Source: Nitrospirota bacterium (GTDB lineage: Bacteria; Nitrospirota; Thermodesulfovibrionia; Thermodesulfovibrionales; JdFR-88). Taken from it: a stretch of DNA of 64,000 nucleotides. The position numbers and the translations under genes are program-made. The stretch is taken from NCBI GenBank assembly GCA_021789935.1, contig JAJYIR010000009.1:1-64000 (forward strand). The letters are read 5' to 3'. The notes beneath the pieces were generated by a model. That model was not told the DNA's origin, ran no database searches, and saw only the letters and a list, made by a program, of their open reading frames with translations. This document shows, piece by piece, positions 25,645 through 33,256 of this stretch (position 1 is its first letter; the number at the start of each line of letters is the position of its first letter).

Positions 25645-26739
25645 CTACATGCCTCCCATATCCCGCATTCCGCCCCCAAGGTTTTGGGGGCCATGGCCCA
25701 TCTGTTCCAGGTGCTCATCTTTCATGTGAAGATAATGGCGCGCGGGGGGCTCGCTGGAGAGGAAGGCCGCAGCCAGGAGAAGCGAAAACACCAGAAACAT
25801 CTCGGCCCTCACAAGTTTTTTGAACAGAAGTGCCATTTTAAGGCCTTCCCGGCCTTTCGTAAACGGAGAGAAAAGGAGGCGGACCATCCGGCCGGCAATC
25901 CCCGGTTTGCCTGGAGAAAGACCGGCCCAGTGCTGAAGGACTGGGACGCTTATGTACCTGTTGAACGCCCCCAGGTTAAGAATGGCCAAAAACAGAATGA
26001 TCTTTGAGGCCGCCGTGAGGCCGTAAGGCGTATCCAGGAGAGCCCTGATGCTGCCCACGTAAATCTGGTAATTTATGGCGGCGGTAACAGCCATGACCGC
26101 CACCCCGGCGCCTGCCATGGCTGAGAACCTGCGCGCAATGCCCGCAATGACGGCAGGACTGGCAGAGGGACCAGGCGTGCCGGCCGTTCGTATGACCCGT
26201 GGAAGCACCAGGAGGGAAAGCGCAAGTAAACCGCCTCCCCATACCTCCGCTCCCAAAAGATGGAACCAGTTGTTAATCTCCGGCAAGCTGAAATCCCCTT
26301 TGTCCGCCGCATGTCCGAATGCGCTTTCGGTCAGTGATACAAGAAGCAGGATAACCAGGACTAGAACGGGCACCGGACGCCCCGCGCGGCGCTTTTTCCC
26401 GGACACCAGCAATACGGCGGCCAGTAAAAAAAGCAGTGATATCCTGATCATCCAGACGCGACCGAAGTGGGTCCCTGATATGACCAGCGCAAGCATATTG
26501 ACGGAATGGAAAAATGAGAGGCCTGATATCCTCGATACGCGGGCCAGCAGGTTTACGGCGGATGCCGCGGCCATCAAGCCTATGGCCGGGCCGAATGGCC
26601 TCCACAAATTGGGAAGGATCTCTTCTGCCGTGAACTTCACCCCGCCGCCTTCCAGGACCAGCAGGCGGCAGAAGACCGTGCCGGTCATGAAAACCAGCGC
26701 GATGAGCTCTATCCATTTTGATATCACGTCAATGATCAT
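25645..26739 (-). CDS. copD: CopD-family copper resistance membrane protein
   Basis: 364 residues with about eight membrane segments. The CopD-type core begins SKWIELIALVFMTGTVFCRL and includes INNWFHLLGAEVWGGGLLAL. The C-terminal tail is rich in His and Met (HYLHMKDEHLEQMGHG, then MRDMGGM), which suits copper binding. It probably moves copper across the inner membrane together with CopC. A GGAGG ribosome site lies 5 bp before the ATG. It lies downstream of copC, separated by 77 bp that hold an AATTT tandem repeat. Confidence 0.88.
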   Translation of the reverse strand: MIIDVISKWIELIALVFMTGTVFCRLLVLEGGGVKFTAEEILPNLWRPFGPAIGLMAAASAVNLLARVSRISGLSFFHSVNMLALVISGTHFGRVWMIRISLLFLLAAVLLVSGKKRRAGRPVPVLVLVILLLVSLTESAFGHAADKGDFSLPEINNWFHLLGAEVWGGGLLALSLLVLPRVIRTAGTPGPSASPAVIAGIARRFSAMAGAGVAVMAVTAAINYQIYVGSIRALLDTPYGLTAASKIILFLAILNLGAFNRYISVPVLQHWAGLSPGKPGIAGRMVRLLFSPFTKGREGLKMALLFKKLVRAEMFLVFSLLLAAAFLSSEPPARHYLHMKDEHLEQMGHGPQNLGGGMRDMGGM

Positions 26740-26790
26740 GCGGCCTCCATGGGAAAATCAAAATCAAAAAAACCCTTTTTTGACTTTTTT

Positions 26791-26812
26791 AATTTAATTT
26801 AATTTAATTTAA
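26791..26812. repeat. AATTT tandem repeat (four copies plus AA)
   Basis: Pentamer AATTT repeated four times in the copC-copD gap, preceded by T-runs. A simple-sequence tract in GC-richer surroundings, which could vary in copy number. Confidence 0.85.
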
Positions 26813-26816
26813 AAGA

Positions 26817-27254
26817 TCATTTGACCGTAAACGTAAAATCTCCCTCCGTCCTGTGCGTGTCCCTGGCAACGACGTTCCAATATACGCGATAAGTCCCCGG
26901 CGGAAGAGGAGGAACGCTTACCATGAGCAGCGAATCGTTGGAAGGGTCTACGTGGCTGTCTCCCTTGTCCACCCGCTTCCCGGCGGAGTTTTCGACAACT
27001 ATACTGGAAAAAAGGGGCTCGATGTCGCTATCGAACCAGATGCTCACACTCCCGACATTGCCGGACACCGTTGCTCCTACCTTCGGGTTCGAATGGTCGG
27101 GAAAGGCATGCCCGCTTGAGGAAACGGGCAAAAAGAAGATGCATGCCATGGAAAAAAGAATGAAAACGGAAAGATGCCCTCCGTCCGCCTTCCGAAAATC
27201 AGAAAATGGGAAAAAAGAAAAAGCAAAAAATGCGGCCGGTCCATTTTTTTTCAA
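26817..27254 (-). CDS. copC: CopC-family periplasmic copper-binding protein
   Basis: Mature CopC domain of about 95 residues: the first His in GHAFPDHSNPKVGATV (copper ligand at the new N-terminus), DSDIEPLFSSIVVEN, then PPLPPGTYRVYWNVVARD and the HRTEGD motif with the second His ligand. It carries Cu in the periplasm for CopD. The start is unclear. The only in-frame ATG (27149) leaves a signal peptide with no positive end. TTG 27254 overlaps the upstream stop as TTGA and gives a long but possible signal, so I use it with reservation. It follows the barrel gene and precedes copD. Confidence 0.8.
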   Translation of the reverse strand: MKKNGPAAFFAFSFFPFSDFRKADGGHLSVFILFSMACIFFLPVSSSGHAFPDHSNPKVGATVSGNVGSVSIWFDSDIEPLFSSIVVENSAGKRVDKGDSHVDPSNDSLLMVSVPPLPPGTYRVYWNVVARDTHRTEGDFTFTVK

Positions 27255-28141
27255 CGGAAGACCGGCGCCCCAATGCCCGCAGGCCACAAGTCGTCCACAA
27301 ACAGGTGAATGAGTCCGAGCACGCCCACACCCCTGCCGGAGCTGGAATTCACAGGGAATTGCGCCGCGGCCCCGAATTCCATGTACTTGGTGAACCATAC
27401 TATACCGGGATTGATTGTCCCCATGGTCTGGTCCTTGGCATCCCCGCCAAGGGCGGTCTGCATGGGAAACTCGGTCACTAAAATAAAATGATTGAAAGGA
27501 GGGCCAAGCCCGATGTCTTTTATGAAGGACTGAAGGTATATGATGCTGTATTGGAGGGTAAAGTCCCATGTGAGGGTTTTGTCCTCGCCGTTTGTTGGGA
27601 AGTTAGGTCCGATGTCGCCGGTGATTGCAAGCGGCCTCAGATATTTCAGCGCTTCGGGGAACTCGGGGAACCCCTTGCCGAAAAAAATTCCAGGGGAGAC
27701 CTCTGAAAAAGAATCGGACAACTGATGCGCTCCCGTCCCTCCGATCTCGACGTCCGTTCCGAGTGAGGCGATGGCCTCATGCTCCTCATTCGTGAAAAAC
27801 TGCCACTTGGCGCCCAGTTCAAAATTCTCCCATCCGTTGGCGTCTCCGGGCGAGGAAGTAAGGTGCTGGTATGCCTCATGGAATTCAAGCCCGAAGCGGG
27901 GCAAAATGCGTTTTGAATAGTCTATGTTTATCTCCGTGGAGTTTCCATAGGACGGCCCGGAGGGCAGCTTCATATTGTTTATGAGAATTGAAAATTCATC
28001 CGAGATGAATGGGTCGTTAACCTGAAACGTGGTTGGGAAAAACCTCTTCCCCGCAAAACCGTGGGCCCATGAGAACGAGGGAATTAAAAGGGCGATGAGC
28101 ATACAGGCAAAAATCAGAAATCCCCTTTTTTTTGCGTTCAT
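27251..28141 (-). CDS. Outer-membrane beta-barrel-like protein of the copper cluster
   Basis: 296 residues. Signal peptide (ends SFSWAHG), then a sequence rich in alternating hydrophobic strands (FGLEFHEAYQHLTS, FENFELGAKWQFF-like, then FGAAAQFPVN), ending in a conserved-looking tail with aromatic residues. This is the pattern of a small outer-membrane barrel. It resembles the transporter-like barrels often annotated beside copC/copD. Function unknown; a porin or copper-export role is inference. It is the first gene of the barrel-copC-copD run. Confidence 0.65.
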   Translation of the reverse strand: MNAKKRGFLIFACMLIALLIPSFSWAHGFAGKRFFPTTFQVNDPFISDEFSILINNMKLPSGPSYGNSTEINIDYSKRILPRFGLEFHEAYQHLTSSPGDANGWENFELGAKWQFFTNEEHEAIASLGTDVEIGGTGAHQLSDSFSEVSPGIFFGKGFPEFPEALKYLRPLAITGDIGPNFPTNGEDKTLTWDFTLQYSIIYLQSFIKDIGLGPPFNHFILVTEFPMQTALGGDAKDQTMGTINPGIVWFTKYMEFGAAAQFPVNSSSGRGVGVLGLIHLFVDDLWPAGIGAPVFR

Positions 28142-28263
28142 TCCCCGATCTTCTCCTGTTTTCCGATTAATCGTCTTCAGGTTATCAGGAAATGAGATTG
28201 ACGTAAAGATTTTTCCTTGCCCCGGCCGCTCCAGGGCACTCCGTTTCCGCCCGCCGCGAAAAC

Positions 28264-28303
28264 GAAAAAAATCGGCAAGCGGAAAACGGAGGTGCCCGTT
28301 TTC
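28264..28303 (-). terminator. Putative terminator after the PCuAC gene
   Basis: GAAAACGG and CCGTTTTC (8-bp perfect stem) flank a 6-base loop, starting just after the PCuAC stop. On the minus strand a run of seven T follows ten bases later. Confidence 0.45.
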
Positions 28304-28762
28304 TTACATAGGCATTGCGGCGGCCTTTTCGAGTTTCAGGCGCAGCTGTTTCATTCCCGATTTCTCAAACAGCAAGGTCATAGTAAATGTGGAGCCAGCG
28401 GCCATACTCCTTGGCATACCATCTATCATGATATGGCTGCCCCCCATCTTGAACACCGTGGATTTCCCGCCGGGGATATTGACAGTTGCGGCCTCTGTCA
28501 TGCGCTCTCCCTTCATGATATGGAGCATCGCGGTGGCGCCGGGGATATCGGTACTGACGCCCTTGAGCACATCCGCCCCCCCGTTATTGCCGATAGTCAT
28601 GGTTACCATGGCTTCTCCGTAAATGGCCGGTGACAATTCGGCCCTTGCCCCCTGTATGCTGATCTGCGGCGGACCACTCTGGCACGATGCAAGGATGACA
28701 ATCGGCAAAAATATGAATACTGCCGCAAAAAAATTTCCAAGACCTTGTGAGTTCATTTTCAT
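28304..28762 (-). CDS. PCuAC-family copper chaperone lipoprotein
   Basis: 152 residues. Lipoprotein signal with lipobox (VILASC). The PCuAC (DUF461) domain has the Cu(I) ligands in order: LHIMKGERM (His, then Met) and SHIMIDGM (HxM). It binds Cu(I) in the periplasm and in other species delivers it to cytochrome oxidase CuA; here the neighbours suggest general copper handling. GAGGGGG lies 10 bp before the ATG. It is 162 bp upstream of the barrel-copC-copD run and separated from it by a hairpin, so it may be its own unit. Confidence 0.88.
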   Translation of the reverse strand: MKMNSQGLGNFFAAVFIFLPIVILASCQSGPPQISIQGARAELSPAIYGEAMVTMTIGNNGGADVLKGVSTDIPGATAMLHIMKGERMTEAATVNIPGGKSTVFKMGGSHIMIDGMPRSMAAGSTFTMTLLFEKSGMKQLRLKLEKAAAMPM

Positions 28763-29085
28763 CTTTTTTGGTCCCCCTCTGCCATCAGGTGCGCCTGATT
28801 TGCCTTTTAAAGTATGGGAAAGACTAATAAATCGCGCAGAACGGTGTCAATGTCTAATGCCCATTGTAATATCAATTATTAATTGCAGTTTTGGGGCATT
28901 TAATAACAGTCTCAAAATAGAAATAGTCCGGACATTATGCCGTCATTGTGTAATCATGGCAATTTCATCCGCTCTGACCCTAAAATTAAAACACCCCATC
29001 CCATGAAAAAAACAAATGCCAATTTCGGTAAGAAAAAGGAAATGAAAAAGCCTGCAAAATGGGGAAAAGTCCCTGGCAGGTCCCG
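28763..29085 (-). other. Intergenic region upstream of the PCuAC gene; no gene seen
   Basis: About 320 bp, AT-richer than the genes. The only feature seen is the -35-like TTGACA at 28850-28845 (minus). Confidence 0.5.
28822..28850 (-). promoter_or_regulatory. Possible promoter of the PCuAC gene
   Basis: Perfect TTGACA (28850-28845) on the minus strand, a 17-bp spacer, then a weak -10 (TTAGTC). The gene starts about 53 bases after the predicted start. Confidence 0.3.
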
Positions 29086-30156
29086 CTAGTCAACCAGTCC
29101 GGCCGCTGTTGCCGCATCAAGCCGCCTGACGACGGCCGACACCAGTTCCACCGCATGGGTATAGTCTTCCTGGTGAATGATGCCTGCGTGGCTGTGTATA
29201 TGCCTGGTTGGGACACCTATGACCAGGCTCGGGACCCCGCGCCTGTGCAAATGTATGGCCCCGGAATCCGTACCGCCTTTCTCCATGACATCCAGTTGAT
29301 ACGGGATCTTGAGTTCCTCCGCCGTATCGATGAACAGGTCCCGGAGTTTCAGGTTCGGGATCATCGAGCCGTCATGTATCAGTATGACAGGGCCTTTCCC
29401 GAGGCCTGCCTGCGCTTCCTCTTTTTTAATGCCGGGGACGTCGCCAGCCACTGCTATTTCCATTGTAAGCGCTACATCAGGCTCCACCAGCCACGAACTG
29501 GTGCGCGCCCCCCTCAGGCCTACTTCCTCCTGTACGGTGCCTGCGGCATACACAGTGTTAGGATGCCGTTTGCCCACAAGGCCCTTCATAACATCTATCA
29601 TAATGGCGCAGCCAACCCGGTCGTCAAAGGCCTTGCCCATGAAGGTCTTGCCGGTGCCCAGCGCGGTGAATGGACATATGGGGATGACAGGGTCCCCCGG
29701 ACGGATGCCGAGAGCCTTCACCTCTTCAGCCGAGGTGGCCCCGACATCGATATACATGTCTTTTGGTTCCTGAAGTTTTTTTCTTTCCTCTTCGTTAAGG
29801 ATGTGGGGCGGCTTTGAACCTATGAGGCCCATGAAGTCTCCCGTGCGGCTCTTCACAAGAACGCGCTGGGCAAGTATTACATGTCCCCACCACCCGCCAA
29901 CCGGGCTGAATCTCAAAAACCCCTCGTCAGTTATGAGCTTGACGATAAAACCCACTTCGTCCATGTGCCCGGCCAGCATGATCCTGGGCGTTTCGGAGGC
30001 CCCCTTCTTTCTGCAGACTATGCTGCCCAGGCCGTCCTGCTCCATATCGGCAATGCCGCTTAAATTCCTGCGGATAATGTCTCTCACTTCCCTCTCATAG
30101 CCCGAGATGCCGGATGCCTCTGTAAGCTCCCGGATAAGCTCGAAGGATGAATCCAC
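29086..30156 (-). CDS. M42-family metallo-aminopeptidase
   Basis: 356 residues, the full length of the TET/glutamyl aminopeptidase family. Metal ligands and catalytic residues appear in order: His in MLAGHMDEVGF, the bridging Asp in KAFDDRVGC, the Glu pair in VQEEVGLRGA, then ALTMEIAVAGDVPG and the last His in TRHIHSHAGII. It trims peptides in the cytoplasm and usually forms a dodecamer. AGGAGG lies 7 bp before the GTG start. It stands alone between the copper genes and the PLD-type gene. Confidence 0.92.
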   Translation of the reverse strand: MDSSFELIRELTEASGISGYEREVRDIIRRNLSGIADMEQDGLGSIVCRKKGASETPRIMLAGHMDEVGFIVKLITDEGFLRFSPVGGWWGHVILAQRVLVKSRTGDFMGLIGSKPPHILNEEERKKLQEPKDMYIDVGATSAEEVKALGIRPGDPVIPICPFTALGTGKTFMGKAFDDRVGCAIMIDVMKGLVGKRHPNTVYAAGTVQEEVGLRGARTSSWLVEPDVALTMEIAVAGDVPGIKKEEAQAGLGKGPVILIHDGSMIPNLKLRDLFIDTAEELKIPYQLDVMEKGGTDSGAIHLHRRGVPSLVIGVPTRHIHSHAGIIHQEDYTHAVELVSAVVRRLDAATAAGLVD

Positions 30157-30317
30157 AGTGTGTCCTCCTAAAACAAAGATTTCATTTGGAAGCGGCCATG
30201 GAAATTATAGCTGTTTTTATGCCAGGTTGCCAGAAGTTGAATCTTGCCTGCCGGACCGGACCCCTCCGGGGTCCAAAAAAAAAGAAAGCGGCCCAACAAC
30301 GTGGATTCGGGGAAGGA

Positions 30318-30881
30318 CTACCATTTTTTAAAGGACCACTCGGGCCGTTTTGCAGAGACCTTTTTGACCCTGGTGGAGCCGGCCTCATGGAGCCGGAAAT
30401 TTTTCAGGTAATAAGCCGCCAATTGCCGGGATTTCAGCACGATCAGGTTCTCTGCGTTGGAATGCTCCCCCGCCTTTGTCCAGTTCATGCTCCCCGTGAT
30501 GACCGTATTGCCGTCGATGACCATAACCTTGTCATGGAATATGCCGGCCTCCGTGTCCGCATAGACGGGAACGCCCTGCTCAATGAGCATACGGACTTCG
30601 TAAGTCTGCCTGTCCGCCTCTTCGCGGTCTATTACGACCTGCACATCCACTCCCCGGTCCCTGGCCCTGACCAGGGCCTTGCTGATCGGGGCGGATGTAA
30701 AGCTGTATGCCATCACGCTGAGGCTGTCCGAGGCATGATCGATACGGTTTACAACCAGCCTTGTGCAGCCTCCGTTGGGAGAGAAACAAAGGCCCGTGAC
30801 ATCTACGGGAAGAGCAAAGGCGGTTTTGAATAACAGAATGCCAGGGACCAGCAAAAAAAGGAAAAGGATGCGTTTTGTCAC
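30318..30881 (-). CDS. Secreted phospholipase D-like protein (Nuc/EndA type, one HKD motif)
   Basis: 187 residues. Signal peptide (about 1-23, ending KTAFALP) and one PLD domain with the HxK...D motif in HDKVMVIDGNTVITGSMNW. A single HKD motif in a short protein is typical of the Nuc family, which dimerises to form one active site and cuts DNA without metal. A role in periplasmic nuclease or phosphodiester cleavage is likely. The GTG start overlaps the rluD stop by GTGA, so the gene is coupled to rluD. Confidence 0.85.
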   Translation of the reverse strand: MTKRILFLFLLVPGILLFKTAFALPVDVTGLCFSPNGGCTRLVVNRIDHASDSLSVMAYSFTSAPISKALVRARDRGVDVQVVIDREEADRQTYEVRMLIEQGVPVYADTEAGIFHDKVMVIDGNTVITGSMNWTKAGEHSNAENLIVLKSRQLAAYYLKNFRLHEAGSTRVKKVSAKRPEWSFKKW

Positions 30882-31810
30882 TGATGGGCCTCCAGTTTTT
30901 CAAGCATTTCCGCCATGTCCGGCGGAAGATGGGTCTCAAATTCCATGGGTTGCTCCGTGACGGGATGGATGAAACCAAGTGTCTTTGCATGCAGCATCTG
31001 CCTTGGGACTGGGATCTTGCGCCCGCCCAGCTCGATGGAGGTCTTCCTGCCGTAGGCCCTGTCTCCAAGCACGGGATGGCCGATAGAGGCGAAATGCACC
31101 CTTATCTGGTGCGTCCTGCCTGTCCCGAGAGTTGCCTGGATAAGACTCGCGTTTTTGAGCCTCCGGAGTACCTTCCACCTGGTCACGGCCTTTTTTCCCT
31201 GCCTGGTGCGTGTTGACATCTTTTTCCTGTCCGATCCGGAACGGCCTATGGCAAGCGTTACCGTGCCCTCGTCTTCTTTGGGAGAGCCCCATACTAGAGC
31301 CTCGTACATACGCTTGATCGTGCGGGCCTTGAACTGCTCAATCAGCCCGTAGTACGCGCGGTCTTCGAGTGCCACTACCATGAGGCCGCTTGTGTCTTTG
31401 TCCAGCCTGTGCACCACGCCAGGCCGCAACGGCCCGCCTATTGACGCAAGCTTCCCCGTATGGTGAAGCAGGGCGTTTAAAAGCGTCCCCTCCGGATGGC
31501 CGGCGCCGGGATATACGACCATTCCCGCTGGTTTGTCCACAACCGCCAGGTAATCGTCCGCATAGACAATGGATAAAGGATAGGGCTCCGGCCGCAGGGC
31601 TTCCGGCTGGGGCGCCGCGATTTCCACTTCAACAACAACGTTTTTGCCCGGTCCCGGCTTTCCGCCGGCCTTTGCGAGGGGGACGCCGTTTACGAGGACT
31701 TTCCCAAGGTCAATAAGTTTTTTGGCCTGGGAACGGGTGATCCCGGTCTTTTGTGCCACCAGGGTGTCAAGCCTTTGGGTCTCGTCACCCGGCAGGAGCG
31801 TAAAACGCAT
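30878..31810 (-). CDS. rluD: RluD-family pseudouridine synthase
   Basis: 310 residues. N-terminal S4 RNA-binding domain (about 15-60; TRSQAKKLIDLGKVLVNG). The catalytic core has the RluA-family motif HRLDKDTSGLMVVA with the catalytic Asp. The C-terminal part includes TGRTHQIRVHFASIGHPVLG. It converts uridines to pseudouridine in 23S rRNA helix 69 if it is RluD itself; other RluA-family targets are possible. It follows rapZ by 2 bp in the minus-strand run. Confidence 0.92.
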   Translation of the reverse strand: MRFTLLPGDETQRLDTLVAQKTGITRSQAKKLIDLGKVLVNGVPLAKAGGKPGPGKNVVVEVEIAAPQPEALRPEPYPLSIVYADDYLAVVDKPAGMVVYPGAGHPEGTLLNALLHHTGKLASIGGPLRPGVVHRLDKDTSGLMVVALEDRAYYGLIEQFKARTIKRMYEALVWGSPKEDEGTVTLAIGRSGSDRKKMSTRTRQGKKAVTRWKVLRRLKNASLIQATLGTGRTHQIRVHFASIGHPVLGDRAYGRKTSIELGGRKIPVPRQMLHAKTLGFIHPVTEQPMEFETHLPPDMAEMLEKLEAHQ

Positions 31811-31812
31811 CT

Positions 31813-32757
31813 TTACAGGTCTCTGTGGGCCACGTTTACAGGCAGGTCATGGTTTTCTTTGTTTTTTGCCAGTCTGGAGGCCATGATCTCCGCCAGGACC
31901 GGAGAACGATGCCTTCCACCGGTGCATCCTATGGCGATGGTCAATGAGGATTTCCCCTCTGCCATATAATGCGGGATCAGAAATCGCAGAAGGTCTTCAA
32001 GTCTGGTAATGAAGTCCATGGCAAGCGGTTCGCCGGTGACAAATTGTTTTACCGGCTCGTCGAGTCCCGAGAGGTTTTTAAGCTCTTCCTTAAAAAAAGG
32101 GTTTGGCAGGAACCTGGCGTCAAAGACGAGGTCCGCGTTCTGGGGCACTCCGAACTTGAACCCAAATGAAGTGACCAGCACCTGGAAGCCCGAGCCATTC
32201 AGGCCAAGGAGAGACGTTATCAGCGCCTTCAGCTGATGGGGCGTGAGGGCGGTGGTGTCGATTATCCTGTCGGCCTGCTCCCTCATGGATTTAAGGACAA
32301 ACATTTCGGTCTCGATACTGTCCTCTATGCTCTCGCCATGAAGGGGATGGGGCCTTCTGGTCTCCTTGAACCTGCGTATGATGACGTCCTTTGAAGCCTC
32401 AAGGAAGATGACCTGTATTCTATGGGTCAAGCGCATGGACTTGATGGCCTCGTCCATTCCATGCAGGAACCCGCGTTCCCTTATGTCTATTCCTATGCCC
32501 ACGTTGGCCACGTCTTTTCTGTCCGCGGCCACCTTCACGAATTCCTCGATGAACTGGGGCGGAAGATTGTCAACGCAAAAAAAACCGCTGTCCTCGATGG
32601 CCCTGAGGGCCAGAGTCTTTCCTGAGCCTGAAAGGCCCGTGATCACTACGACAAGTGGTTTTCCGGGATGCTCCTGAATATTTTTTCCGCCTTCCGTCCC
32701 GGTCTTTTTTCCCGGGGCATTATTTTGCCGGTTCGATGAGTCCGTAATTTCCGTCAT
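31813..32757 (-). CDS. rapZ: RapZ-family RNase adaptor / nucleotide-binding protein
   Basis: 314 residues. Walker A (VITGLSGSGKTLALRAIED), the NLPP motif in CVDNLPPQFIEEF, the RFKETRRPHPL segment and the C-terminal AIGCTGGRHRSPVLAE. In E. coli RapZ binds GlmZ sRNA and glucosamine-6-phosphate to set amino-sugar supply for the envelope. The first 38 bp overlap the end of hpf and encode a poorly conserved N-terminus, so a later start is possible, although no better in-frame codon was found. The order rpoN-hpf-rapZ is the classical one. Confidence 0.92.
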   Translation of the reverse strand: MTEITDSSNRQNNAPGKKTGTEGGKNIQEHPGKPLVVVITGLSGSGKTLALRAIEDSGFFCVDNLPPQFIEEFVKVAADRKDVANVGIGIDIRERGFLHGMDEAIKSMRLTHRIQVIFLEASKDVIIRRFKETRRPHPLHGESIEDSIETEMFVLKSMREQADRIIDTTALTPHQLKALITSLLGLNGSGFQVLVTSFGFKFGVPQNADLVFDARFLPNPFFKEELKNLSGLDEPVKQFVTGEPLAMDFITRLEDLLRFLIPHYMAEGKSSLTIAIGCTGGRHRSPVLAEIMASRLAKNKENHDLPVNVAHRDL

Positions 32758-33241
32758 TGCGCTTGTATATTACATTTATCTGCCCTGTGGAAGCGTCAGT
32801 GAAGATAAAAAAGTTCTTGTCCAGAAGCTCCATCTGCATGGAGGCCTCCTCCGGGGTCATTGGTTTTATGCCGAAGCGCTTGGTTTTGATTATCCTGCCA
32901 CCCTCGTCCGCGGGGGCCTCGCCGGGGGCTGCGGTCTTGCCGCTTTCCCCCTTTCTGTGCGCGGTGAGCTTCCCTTTGTATCTTTTGACCTGCATGTCCA
33001 TCTTGTCTATAACCTCGTCAATGGATGAGTATATATCTCCGGTGGAACTTTCCGCCCATATGAGGAGTCCGTTTACGTTTAACAGTATCTCGGCCTTATG
33101 GACGTTTTTTTCCAGGATAAGAGTGACCTTTGCTTCCGATATGTTGGACAGGTACCGGTCAAATTTCGCGACCTTTTCCTCCGCGTAACTTTTCAGCGAC
33201 GGGGTAAGTTCAAGATGTCTGGCAGATGTTACTATGTTCAT
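32720..33241 (-). CDS. hpf: Long-form ribosome hibernation promoting factor
   Basis: 173 residues. The N-terminal HPF/YfiA domain (about 1-100; ARHLELTPSLKSYAEEKV, then GDIYSSIDEVIDKMD) is followed by a linker and the C-terminal dimerisation domain (IIKTKRFGIKPMTPEEAS to the end). The long form alone makes 100S ribosomes. GGAGGG lies about 5 bp before the ATG. Placed between rpoN and rapZ as in many proteobacteria. Confidence 0.93.
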   Translation of the reverse strand: MNIVTSARHLELTPSLKSYAEEKVAKFDRYLSNISEAKVTLILEKNVHKAEILLNVNGLLIWAESSTGDIYSSIDEVIDKMDMQVKRYKGKLTAHRKGESGKTAAPGEAPADEGGRIIKTKRFGIKPMTPEEASMQMELLDKNFFIFTDASTGQINVIYKRNDGNYGLIEPAK

Positions 33242-33256
33242 TGTTTCCCTCCTGAA

